Shown here piece after piece: positions 30,234 through 37,491 of a stretch of DNA of 64,000 bases (the stretch's first letter is position 1; the number at the start of each line of letters is the position of its first letter). A model generated the notes under the pieces. It had not been told where the DNA came from and ran no database searches. It saw nothing but the letters and a program-made list of their open reading frames with translations. Source of the stretch: Planctomycetota bacterium (GTDB lineage Bacteria; Planctomycetota; UBA1135; GCA-002686595); NCBI GenBank assembly GCA_016709875.1, contig JADJLZ010000004.1:1-64000 (forward strand), written 5' to 3'. Made by a program: the position numbers and the translations under genes.

Positions 30234-31151
30234 ATGACCGATGCGATCGCGATCCCCAGGAACTTGATGCTCGCCGTGGACTCGCAGGGCGCCTGCGAGG
30301 ACGCGCTGCTCGCGGCGCTGTGGCTCGCGCGGGCGTTGCCGGCGGAGCTCGAGTACGTGCACGCCTTCCCGCCGCGCCCGATCCTGTGGGGCAAGGCCTC
30401 GCAGGCAGCCGAGTGGGAGGCCGGGACGGAGGCCGCGGCCGAGGCGCTCCGCGAGCAGCTCACGCACATCGCCGCGCGCGCGCCCGAGGCGCTGCTGCCG
30501 CTCGCGCCGCTGCACCTGGAGCGGCTCGACGTGGTCTCCGCGCACGCGGCCACGCGCATCGTCGCTCGCGCGCGCGAACGCGAATCCGACCTGCTGCTGC
30601 TCGGTCCGCACACGCCGCGGCCCGGCTTCGACTTCGGCGGGACGGTGCGCGCCGTGCTCTCGCGGGCTCCCTGCCCCGTGTGGATCCAGCCGCGGCCCGC
30701 GCGAGTGCTGCGGCACATCGCCGTCGCGACCGACCTCTCCGCGCACGCCCTGCGCGCGCTCGAATTCGGACTGGCGCTCGGGAGCCGCCTCGACGCACGC
30801 GTCACGGCTGTCCACGTCTTCGAGCCGCCCGTGCTCGGGGCGCCAGAGGGCTACAGCGCCGCGCCGGTCTACGTGCTCGAGGACGCCGAGCGCTCGGCAC
30901 GCGGCTCCTTCGAGGAGCAGCTCGGCGCGCTCGAGGCGAGCCGGCCAGGCCTCTCGCACGAGTTCGTGCGCGGTGGAGCGGTGGATTCGATCCTCGCGCT
31001 CGAGGAGCGCTTCGACCTCGTCGTCATGGGCAGCCACGGTCACACCGGCTTCGCCGCCGCGCTGCTCGGCAGCGTCACGCACGCGGTGGCGCGCAGGATC
31101 CGCGCGCCGCTGTGCGTGGTGCCCGATCTGGAGCGCCGGTTCCTGCACTGA
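30234..31151 (+). CDS. Tandem-domain universal stress protein (UspA family)
   Basis: 305 residues made of two UspA domains. Domain 1 starts at NLMLAVDSQGACEDALLAALWLA, and domain 2 at IAVATDLSAHALRALEFGLALG, about residue 163. The second domain ends in MGSHGHTGFAAALLGSVTHAVAR, the G-2X-G-9X-G(S/T) ATP-binding type. The first domain's equivalent (LGPHTPRPGFDFGGTVRAVLSRAP) lacks the first Gly pattern and is probably not a binder. Two-domain USPs of this sort respond to starvation, redox or low oxygen. It opens the stress island and is similar in design to the second USP at 35322. Confidence 0.92.
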   Translation: MTDAIAIPRNLMLAVDSQGACEDALLAALWLARALPAELEYVHAFPPRPILWGKASQAAEWEAGTEAAAEALREQLTHIAARAPEALLPLAPLHLERLDVVSAHAATRIVARARERESDLLLLGPHTPRPGFDFGGTVRAVLSRAPCPVWIQPRPARVLRHIAVATDLSAHALRALEFGLALGSRLDARVTAVHVFEPPVLGAPEGYSAAPVYVLEDAERSARGSFEEQLGALEASRPGLSHEFVRGGAVDSILALEERFDLVVMGSHGHTGFAAALLGSVTHAVARRIRAPLCVVPDLERRFLH

Positions 31152-31364
31152 GCGCGGCCCGCTCGGCGCGAGCTACGAACATCGACCGCGATCGGGTGCG
31201 CAACGAGCCGGATCGGCACGCACCGCGGGGCTTCCTACACTGCGCCCGTCGAGTCAGCTGTTCTTGGACGAGAACGGACGCACACGTTCGGCGCCCTCGG
31301 GCGCCGAAGACGGCGATGCCTTGATCTCCTTTCCTCCTGGGTAGAAACAGAACGGATGCCGTCG

Positions 31365-31399
31365 CGCAGGGCGCTTGCGAGAGCGCCCTGCGTCGTTTT
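31365..31399. terminator. Intrinsic terminator between USP and glutaredoxin genes
   Basis: An 11-bp perfect stem CGCAGGGCGCT / AGCGCCCTGCG (31365-31375 with 31382-31392), loop TGCGAG, followed by TCGTTTT. It ends rightward transcription from the USP region and lies 5 bp from the stop of the leftward glutaredoxin gene. The 210 bp before it hold no evident gene. Confidence 0.85.
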
Positions 31400-31404
31400 C
31401 CCAG

Positions 31405-31704
31405 CTACTCGACCGCGCGCTTCAGTTCCTCGAGCAGCAGCTTCGCGTCGAAGCGGCCGGGGAGCTCCTTGTGGTAGCCGCGGACCCAGGTCTTGTCGTC
31501 GACGAGGATGAAAGGCACGGCCTGCTTGCCGGTCTCGCTCTCGAGCTTCTCGGCGGCTGCAGGCTCCTCGTGGATGTCGACCTCGCGGTGCGCGACGCCG
31601 AAAGCATCCATCCAGCGCTTGAGCCGGGTGCAGTCGGGGCAGCCTTCGAAGCTGTACACGTCCAGGCGGTGGCCGGTGAGGAAAGTGATGTCGGGTGATG
31701 CCAT
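31405..31704 (-). CDS. Glutaredoxin-family protein
   Basis: A 99-residue thioredoxin-fold protein with active site CPDC (Cys22, Cys25) at the usual place after the first beta strand, a cis-Pro region QAVPFILVDD and a C-terminal helix (LLLEELKRAVE). The sequence VYSFEGCPDCTRLKRWMD is typical of bacterial glutaredoxin-like proteins that reduce disulfides or glutathione-like mixed disulfides in the cytoplasm. It lies antisense inside the stress island and has its own upstream region shared with the sensor kinase. Confidence 0.9.
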   Translation of the reverse strand: MASPDITFLTGHRLDVYSFEGCPDCTRLKRWMDAFGVAHREVDIHEEPAAAEKLESETGKQAVPFILVDDKTWVRGYHKELPGRFDAKLLLEELKRAVE

Positions 31705-31910
31705 TCGGGCGCGAATCCTACCCTACGCCCTTTCTACGTCCATGTTCGTGAATGAGCTACGCACCCTGGCGCACCGTCGTCTTCGCCCCCCCCCGTCTAG
31801 AGTCGATCCTCGGCATGCGAGAACAGCCTTCGACCAGCCGCGCCACGGGCCCCTACAATCCGCGAAGGGGGAGCACTGGGCGTAGCGCAACGCAGACGCC
31901 GGTACCCCAC

Positions 31911-31917
31911 AAGGAGG
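31911..31917 (+). promoter_or_regulatory. Strong ribosome binding site for the PAS histidine kinase
   Basis: AAGGAGG, 8 bp before ATG 31926. Such a canonical site is rare in this window and decides the start. Confidence 0.85.
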
Positions 31918-31925
31918 AGCCGGTG

Positions 31926-33464
31926 ATGGATTCGTCGAAGGAGAAGCCCTCCGCGCGCAAGCCGCGTGCGAAGTCGGCAGCGCAGGCCCCGATCACCGCC
32001 GCCAGTCCGCTCCTGGGGATCGGCACGCAGGAGGCCTTCCTGCGCACCGTGCTCTACTCGGTGCTCGATCCGCTGGTCGCCATCGACTCCCGCGGAATGA
32101 TCCTCGCGGCGAGCGATTCGGTCGAGCGCGTGCTCGGCTGGAGCCCGGCGGAACTCGTGCGCGAGAATGTCCGCGTGCTGATCCCGGAGCCGCACAGCTC
32201 GAAGCACGATTCCTATCTCGAGCACTATCGCAAGACGGGCGAGACCTCGATCCTCAACCGCACGCGCCAGTTCGACGTGCGGCGCAAGGATGGCACGCTG
32301 CTCGTGTGCGACCTCTCGGTCGCGCGCGGGCTCCTGCCCGACGGCTCGGCCGTGTTCGTCGGGACCTTCCGCGACGTGACCGAGCGCATGCGCGCCGAGG
32401 AGGCGCTGCGCGAGAGCGAGCGCCGCTTCCACGCGCTCTTCGACCAGGCCTTCCAGTTCCTGGGCCTGCTCAAGCCCGACGGTTCGATGCTCGAGATCAA
32501 CCAGACCGCGCTCGATGCGACCGGTGTGACGCGCGCGGACGTGCTCGGCCTCAAGTTCTGGGAGGGGTCGTGGTGGTCCGGGTCGAAACCGATCCAGCGG
32601 CAGATCCAGGACGCCGTCGGCCGGGCTTCCGGCGGCGAGTTCGTGCGTTTCGAGGTCGAGGTGCGCGGCCGCGACGGGCGCCTGATCGACGTCGATTTCT
32701 CGCTCAAGCCGGTCAAGGACGACTCAGGCGAAGTCGTGCTGCTGATCCCCGAGGGCCGCGACATCACGCCGATCAAGCACGCCCAGCGCCAGGAGACCGC
32801 GATGCTGCGCGCGCTCGCCGCGATCGGCGAGCAGGCCGCCGTGCTCGCGCACGAGATCAAGAACCCGATCACCGCCGTCAACCTTGCGCTGCGCGCGGTG
32901 GCCGACCAGATCGGCGAGGACCAGCAGGTGATCCTCGAGGACCTGGTCTCGCGCATGCGGCGCCTCGAGGAGCTGATGCGCCGGACGCTCTCCTTTGCCA
33001 AGCCGCTCGAGTTGCGGCGCGAGGTGCTCGACGCGCACACGCTGATCGAAGACACCATCGCACACGTGCGCACGGAACTCGCGAAGGGCGGCGCCGACGC
33101 GCGCGCCCTGTCCGCGTCCGGAAAGGTGACCTTCGCGGGCGACGCGCACCACCTCGAGGAGGTGCTCTCGAACCTGATTCGCAATGCCGTGGAGGCCAAG
33201 GGCCTCGGCGCGAAGGTGACACTCACCGCCAGGAACGACGGGCCGGGCTGGGTGTGCATCCTCGTCGACGACGACGGTCCCGGCATCCCGCACGACCTGC
33301 GCCCGAACCTCTTCCGCCCGTTCACTACGACCAAACGCAAGGGCACCGGCCTCGGACTCGCGATCTGCAAGAAGATCGTCGAGGAGCACGGGGGCACGAT
33401 TCGGATCGAAGATGCCCCGACGGGTGGGGCACGCTTCGCCTTGCGCTTCCCGACCCGCATGTGA
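31926..33464 (+). CDS. FixL-like PAS sensor histidine kinase
   Basis: 512 residues, soluble. PAS1 (about 45-160) contains PEPHSSKHDSYLEHYRKTG. Its His94 lines up with the proximal heme ligand His200 of Bradyrhizobium FixL (R-H-D-S-Y), and Arg114, 20 residues on, lines up with FixL Arg220, the oxygen-regulating residue. That alignment is from my memory of FixL. PAS2 (about 170-295) follows, then HisKA with His309 in LAHEIKNP and an HATPase with NLIRNAVEA, DDDGPGIP and GTGLGLAICKKIVEEHGG. Inference: a cytoplasmic oxygen sensor kinase. The response regulator starts 7 bp downstream, so the two form a TCS operon. A strong SD fixes the start. Confidence 0.94.
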   Translation: MDSSKEKPSARKPRAKSAAQAPITAASPLLGIGTQEAFLRTVLYSVLDPLVAIDSRGMILAASDSVERVLGWSPAELVRENVRVLIPEPHSSKHDSYLEHYRKTGETSILNRTRQFDVRRKDGTLLVCDLSVARGLLPDGSAVFVGTFRDVTERMRAEEALRESERRFHALFDQAFQFLGLLKPDGSMLEINQTALDATGVTRADVLGLKFWEGSWWSGSKPIQRQIQDAVGRASGGEFVRFEVEVRGRDGRLIDVDFSLKPVKDDSGEVVLLIPEGRDITPIKHAQRQETAMLRALAAIGEQAAVLAHEIKNPITAVNLALRAVADQIGEDQQVILEDLVSRMRRLEELMRRTLSFAKPLELRREVLDAHTLIEDTIAHVRTELAKGGADARALSASGKVTFAGDAHHLEEVLSNLIRNAVEAKGLGAKVTLTARNDGPGWVCILVDDDGPGIPHDLRPNLFRPFTTTKRKGTGLGLAICKKIVEEHGGTIRIEDAPTGGARFALRFPTRM

Positions 33465-33470
33465 CGCGAC

Positions 33471-34148
33471 ATGAACCCCACGATGGAAACCAACGTCCAA
33501 ATCCGAGTCTTCCTCGTCGACGACCAGTCGATGATCCGCGCCGGTTTCAAGAGCATGCTGGGCAAGGACCCACGCTTCGTCGTTGCGGGGGACAGCGGCG
33601 ACCCGCGGGCTGCGGTGAGTTCGATCGGACAGGCGCTGCCCGATGTCGTGCTGCTGGACATCTCGATGCCCGGGCTCTCGGGCATCGACGCAATCGCGCA
33701 GATCCGCAAGGTGCACCCGCGCGCGCGCATCGTGATGCTCACGCACCACGAGGGCGAGAGCTTCGTGGAGCAGGCGCTGCAGGCCGGCGCCGACGGCTAC
33801 CTTTCGAAGGACTCCGATCCGGCCGAGCTGGCGCTCGCGATCGAGTCCGTGCACCGTGGCAAGATGTATCTCTCGCCGAAGGTGGCGGGCGTGCTCGTCA
33901 GCCGCGCGCGTGGCGGCGCGAGTCCGGTGCAGGTCGGTACGAGCAAGGTCCAGTCGCTCACGCCGCGCGAGCGCGAGGTGTTCCAGCTGCTCGCGCTCGG
34001 CAAGAGCAACAAGGAGGTCGCGAAGTCGCTGGGCATGAGCCTGGGGACCGCCAAGAAGCACCGCGAGAACCTGCAGCGCAAACTCGACTGCCACTCCGCG
34101 GCGGAGCTGGCGTTGCTGGCGATCAAGGAAGGTCTGATCTCGGCCTGA
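33471..34148 (+). CDS. NarL/FixJ-family response regulator
   Basis: 225 residues. The receiver domain has acidic DDQ at residues about 17-19, phosphoacceptor Asp63 in VLLDISMPG and Lys in GYLSKDSD. After a linker comes a LuxR-type HTH (LTPREREVFQLLALGKSNKEVAKSLG then SLGTAKKHRENLQRKL). It lies 6 bp after the FixL-like kinase and is its evident partner. It probably activates neighbouring stress genes, by analogy with FixJ and DosR; that is inference. Met at 33483 is an alternative start. Confidence 0.95.
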   Translation: MNPTMETNVQIRVFLVDDQSMIRAGFKSMLGKDPRFVVAGDSGDPRAAVSSIGQALPDVVLLDISMPGLSGIDAIAQIRKVHPRARIVMLTHHEGESFVEQALQAGADGYLSKDSDPAELALAIESVHRGKMYLSPKVAGVLVSRARGGASPVQVGTSKVQSLTPREREVFQLLALGKSNKEVAKSLGMSLGTAKKHRENLQRKLDCHSAAELALLAIKEGLISA

Positions 34149-34257
34149 GCCGCGGCTACGCACATCGTGCCCGAGCAGCTACCGCTGCTTGCCGAGCGTT
34201 CGCGCGCACGATCCTGCCGTAAGGTTCGGACGTGCGCGCCGCGCACGTGCCGATCCC

Positions 34258-35325
34258 ATGATCCTGTCCTCGACGACCGCAGAGACGAAGCTGGAGCTCG
34301 AGTTCGCGGACCTCGAGGCGAGCCCTTCGGTCGAGGGCAGCCTGGTGCATGCCCTGCGCTGCGCCGCGCTCGCTCCTTCGAGCCACAACAGCCAGCCCTG
34401 GCTGTTCCAACTGAGCGAGTCGCGCATCGACCTCTTCGCCGACCGCTCGCGCGCCCTGCCCGTCGTCGATCCCTTCGACCGCGAACTCGTGATCAGTTGC
34501 GGTGCGGCACTCTTCCAATTGCGAGTGGCGCTGCAGCGCCTGGGCTGGCGCACCCAGGTCGACGTGCTGCCCGATCCGCACACGCCCGACCATCTCGCGC
34601 GTGTCGTGCTCGACGGCCGCGAGGAGCCGTGCGCCGAGACGCGCATCCTCTACGAGAACCTCACGCTCCGGCACACGAACCGGAATCCCTTCGAGGCGCG
34701 CGCCGTTCCGTCCACTCTCGTGGCCGAGTTCGTGCGATGCGCGCGCAGCGAAGGGTCCTGGCTCGCCGCTCTCGAGGGACCGGCGAAGTTCGAGGCCGCC
34801 CAGCTCATCTCCGAGGCCGATCAGCGCCAGTTCCGCGACCCGCATTTCCGCCGCGAACTCGCGGCCTGGATGTCGAGCGGACACATCCAGCGGCGTGACG
34901 GGCTGCCGGGCAGCGTGCTGGGTCTTGGGCCGATCGAGGCGACGCTCGCTCCGCTGCTCCTGCGCACCTTCCGCTGGAAGGATCACGAGCGCGCCGCGCG
35001 CGATCGCGAGCTCGCGCTCGGCTCTCCGCTGCTCTTGGCGCTCGGCAGCTGGCACGAGGAGCCGGCCGAGTGGCTCGCCGCCGGACAGGCCCTGGCACAC
35101 GTGCTGCTGGCGGCGACCGCGGCGGGGCTGCAGGCCTCGTTCCTGAACCAGCCCGTCGAAGTCTCGAACTTCCGGCATCGCCTGCGCGAGCTGGCGGGCT
35201 ATGCGGGTTTCGTGCAACTCGTCCTGCGCGTCGGCTACGGGCCTGCTTCGGCGGCAACTCCGCGGCGGCGCCTCGACGAGATCCTCCTCGAAACCCTCGC
35301 CGAACCGACCCAGAGGCTGCCATGA
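34258..35325 (+). CDS. Acg-like nitroreductase-family FMN-binding protein
   Basis: 355 residues of the Acg / Rv3131-like branch of the nitroreductase fold. Recognisable are the N-terminal LRCAALAPSSHNSQPWLF (FMN-phosphate-binding Arg/Ser region), HTNRNPFEARAVP, and the C-terminal QALAHVLLAATAAGLQASFLNQPVE. In Mycobacterium tuberculosis, Acg (Rv2032) is a DosR-regulated relative thought to sequester FMN rather than reduce nitro compounds. The gene overlaps the next USP by ATGA (start 35322, stop 35325), a sign of coupled translation. The enzyme role is uncertain. Confidence 0.88.
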   Translation: MILSSTTAETKLELEFADLEASPSVEGSLVHALRCAALAPSSHNSQPWLFQLSESRIDLFADRSRALPVVDPFDRELVISCGAALFQLRVALQRLGWRTQVDVLPDPHTPDHLARVVLDGREEPCAETRILYENLTLRHTNRNPFEARAVPSTLVAEFVRCARSEGSWLAALEGPAKFEAAQLISEADQRQFRDPHFRRELAAWMSSGHIQRRDGLPGSVLGLGPIEATLAPLLLRTFRWKDHERAARDRELALGSPLLLALGSWHEEPAEWLAAGQALAHVLLAATAAGLQASFLNQPVEVSNFRHRLRELAGYAGFVQLVLRVGYGPASAATPRRRLDEILLETLAEPTQRLP

Positions 35326-36251
35326 ATTCCTTCCCGCAACTTCCGACTCCGCGCGTGCTGCTGGCGGGCGTCGACGCGGACGGCCTGGGTGACCACGCGC
35401 TCGATTCCGCCCTGCGGCTGGAGAAGGATCTCGGCGCGCGCCTCCTGCTCGTGCACGCCGTCGGCACGGCCGCGCTCGACTGGGAAGTCGTGGAGGATCC
35501 GCGCCAGACCGCGCAGCAGACCGGCATCCTCGACCAGGCGACGCGCGTGATGCTGCAGCACGTGCGCGAACGCCTGCGCGCGAACGGCGAAAACGGGGGC
35601 CGGGCCGAGGAACTCCTGCGCGTCTTCCCGGGGCCGCCGGCCCGTGTGCTGCTCGAGCAGGCGCGCGAGTTCGACGCCGACCTGATCCTGCTCGGCACGC
35701 ACAAGCGCCGCGGTTGGATCGATTTCGGCAGCACCGTGCGCGCCGTGCTGGCGCGCGCGCCGAAGTCCGTTTGGCTGCAAAGTGCGCCCGCCGCGCCCGT
35801 GCGCTCGATCCTGTGCCCGGTGGACCTCTCGCACGAGAGCCTGCTCGCGCTGGCCCAGGCTTGTGCGCTGGCGCACCGCTGGCAGGCGCGCGTCACCGTG
35901 TTGCACGTCTTCCAGCCCTCGCACTACCTGCTCTCGACCTGGCCCGAGTACCCCGACATGGGAATGCCGCTCGCCCTGAGCGAGATGCGCGACTCCGAGC
36001 GCACGGCCTTCACGCGCGCGCTCGAGGCCTTCGACTGGCGCGGCGTGCCGCACGAACTGCGCTCCGTCGAGGGCGAACCGCACGAGTGCGTGCTCGACCT
36101 CGCGCACGCGCACGACCTGGTCGTGATGGGCACCCACGGGCGCACCGGCCTCGCGAGCGCGCTGCTTGGAAACGTCGCCTACTCGGTCATGCGCCGCTGC
36201 GAGAAGCCGGTCCTGGCGATCCGGCATCCCGAGCGCCGCTTTCTCACCTGA
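35322..36251 (+). CDS. Tandem-domain universal stress protein (UspA family)
   Basis: 309 residues, two UspA domains. Domain 1 covers residues about 10-160 and ends ILLGTHKRRGWIDFGSTVRAVLARAPKSVWLQ. Domain 2 starts RSILCPVDLSHESLLALAQ and ends VVMGTHGRTGLASALLGNVAYSVMRRCEKPVLAIRHPERRF, with the complete ATP-binding G-2X-G-9X-G(S) pattern. Translation is coupled to the Acg-like gene by ATGA. Its C-terminus overlaps the convergent Rrf2 gene by 8 bp. As with 30234, the second domain looks nucleotide-competent and the first does not. Confidence 0.92.
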   Translation: MNSFPQLPTPRVLLAGVDADGLGDHALDSALRLEKDLGARLLLVHAVGTAALDWEVVEDPRQTAQQTGILDQATRVMLQHVRERLRANGENGGRAEELLRVFPGPPARVLLEQAREFDADLILLGTHKRRGWIDFGSTVRAVLARAPKSVWLQSAPAAPVRSILCPVDLSHESLLALAQACALAHRWQARVTVLHVFQPSHYLLSTWPEYPDMGMPLALSEMRDSERTAFTRALEAFDWRGVPHELRSVEGEPHECVLDLAHAHDLVVMGTHGRTGLASALLGNVAYSVMRRCEKPVLAIRHPERRFLT

Positions 36252-36753
36252 GCGGCGGCGTTGCGGCCGACAGACTCGAAGACGGCACTGCGCCGTTGCT
36301 CTCGGGCATGCGTGCCGGATTGGGGAAGGGGTACTCGCAATCGGAATGCGAGCGCTGGTATGTGAGCAGGTCGGCGAGGCTCGTGCGATCGAGGTGATCG
36401 AGGAAGGAGTCGGTGCGCGAGCGCCATTCCTTGTGCAGCGGGCAGGAGTGCTCGTCACTGCACAGGCCCTGGCCGAGCACGCACTGGCGCGAGCGCTCGA
36501 GGTTCTCCTGGGTCGAGATGATCTCGGAGAGGAAAACCTCTTTCGACGGACGCACGAGGCGGAAGCCGCCGCCTCGGCCGCGCTGGCTGCCCAGGATGCC
36601 GCGCGTCACGAGCGGCTGGAGGACCTTCCCGAGAAAGGCGGGGGGGATCGCGAGCTCGCGGGCCATGTCCTGGGCCAGATGGAAGCTGCCTGGTTCCTGG
36701 AGCGCCATGAACGTGAGCGCGCGGATAGCGTATTCGCTGGATCTGGAGATCAC
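36244..36753 (-). CDS. Rrf2-family regulator with iron-sulfur type cysteines
   Basis: 169 residues. A winged HTH (SRSSEYAIRALTFMA...LQPLVTRGILGSQRGRGGGFRL) is followed by three cysteines, Cys91, Cys98 and Cys104, spaced CX6CX5C much like the [Fe-S] ligands of IscR and NsrR. It should therefore sense iron-sulfur status, nitric oxide or redox. The C-terminal 40 residues are longer than usual and Ser/Pro-rich. It is transcribed away from the CBS gene. Two inverted repeats in the shared upstream region (36777-36799, 36832-36849) are good candidates for its own operators. Confidence 0.9.
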   Translation of the reverse strand: MISRSSEYAIRALTFMALQEPGSFHLAQDMARELAIPPAFLGKVLQPLVTRGILGSQRGRGGGFRLVRPSKEVFLSEIISTQENLERSRQCVLGQGLCSDEHSCPLHKEWRSRTDSFLDHLDRTSLADLLTYQRSHSDCEYPFPNPARMPESNGAVPSSSLSAATPPLR

Positions 36754-36776
36754 TGGGTTGGCTTTCTCGAGTGGCC

Positions 36777-36799
36777 GCGGGTGTCACCAGGACACCCGC
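36777..36799. promoter_or_regulatory. Perfect 9-bp inverted repeat upstream of the Rrf2 gene
   Basis: GCGGGTGTC and GACACCCGC flank ACCAG. It sits 24-46 bp before the Rrf2 start codon, a likely place for an autoregulatory operator; a leader hairpin is the other possibility. No T tract follows, so it is probably not a terminator. Confidence 0.5.
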
Positions 36800-36831
36800 A
36801 CCTGCTCGTCTGCGAGTCGATCGACCAGTCT

Positions 36832-36849
36832 AACGCTCTAGTGAACGTT
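36832..36849. promoter_or_regulatory. Imperfect palindrome between Rrf2 and CBS genes
   Basis: AACGCTC-TAGT-GAACGTT: 7-base arms with one mismatch and a 4-base spacer, in a locally A/T-rich stretch between the divergent Rrf2 gene and the CBS gene. It could be a regulator site for either promoter. Confidence 0.4.
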
Positions 36850-36999
36850 ATGTTTGAGAAAAGAGGGGGCCACTGTCCGGTGGACCCAAAAAAGGTGCCC
36901 TGGGAGGGGGGGAATCGGCCCCGATGAACTTCCGCTGCCCATCCTCCGAGCGGCGTAGGGCGGGATCGGGCAGGGAGGGGGATGCTCTGACAGGCCCGC

Positions 37000-37004
37000 G
37001 GAGG
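37000..37004 (+). promoter_or_regulatory. Ribosome binding site of the CBS gene
   Basis: GGAGG, 6 bp before ATG 37011. It selects this Met over the upstream in-frame Met at 36924. Confidence 0.75.
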
Positions 37005-37010
37005 TCCCAC

Positions 37011-37451
37011 ATGCAAGCTCAGTCGATCGATCGGTTCATGACCAGTGTCCTCGTGGTCGTCGACGCGCGCGCATCGCTCGAGGAGGCCGCGAGGCTGATG
37101 CGCGGGCACGAGATTCGACACCTGCCCGTGCTGCACGGCGGGGAACTCGTCGGGATCCTCTCGCAGCGCGACATCTATCTGGTCGAGACGCTTTCCGACG
37201 CCCGCGCGAGCGAGATCCGCGTCGAGGAGGCGATGACGTCGGAGCTCTTCCTCGTCGATCCGGAGGAATCCGTCTACAGCGTCGCGAGCCGCATGGCCGC
37301 GCGCAGGATCGGTTCGGCGGTGGTCGCTCGCGGCGCTCAGCTGCTCGGACTGTTCACGGCCACCGATGCGCTGCGCGCTCTCGCGGTGTACGCCCACGCG
37401 AACCCGCGGGGCGTCGGCCTGCCGGAGGCCGAGGGCGGCGCCTGGACCTGA
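37011..37451 (+). CDS. CBS-domain-pair protein
   Basis: 146 residues consisting of two CBS motifs in tandem (a Bateman module): residues about 5-62 (MTSVLVVVDARASLEEAARLM ... HLPVLHGGELVGILSQRDI) and 72-130 (MTSELFLVDPEESVYSVASRM ... RGAQLLGLFTATDALRAL). Such stand-alone modules bind adenosine nucleotides and sense energy state. In M. tuberculosis the similarly built Hrp1 (Rv2626c) is strongly induced in hypoxia under DosR. It closes the stress island here. The SD GGAGG fixes the start. Confidence 0.93.
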   Translation: MQAQSIDRFMTSVLVVVDARASLEEAARLMRGHEIRHLPVLHGGELVGILSQRDIYLVETLSDARASEIRVEEAMTSELFLVDPEESVYSVASRMAARRIGSAVVARGAQLLGLFTATDALRALAVYAHANPRGVGLPEAEGGAWT

Positions 37452-37491
37452 ACTGCACGGCTCCAGGGAGTGCGCGCTAGTCTCTGCGGCG

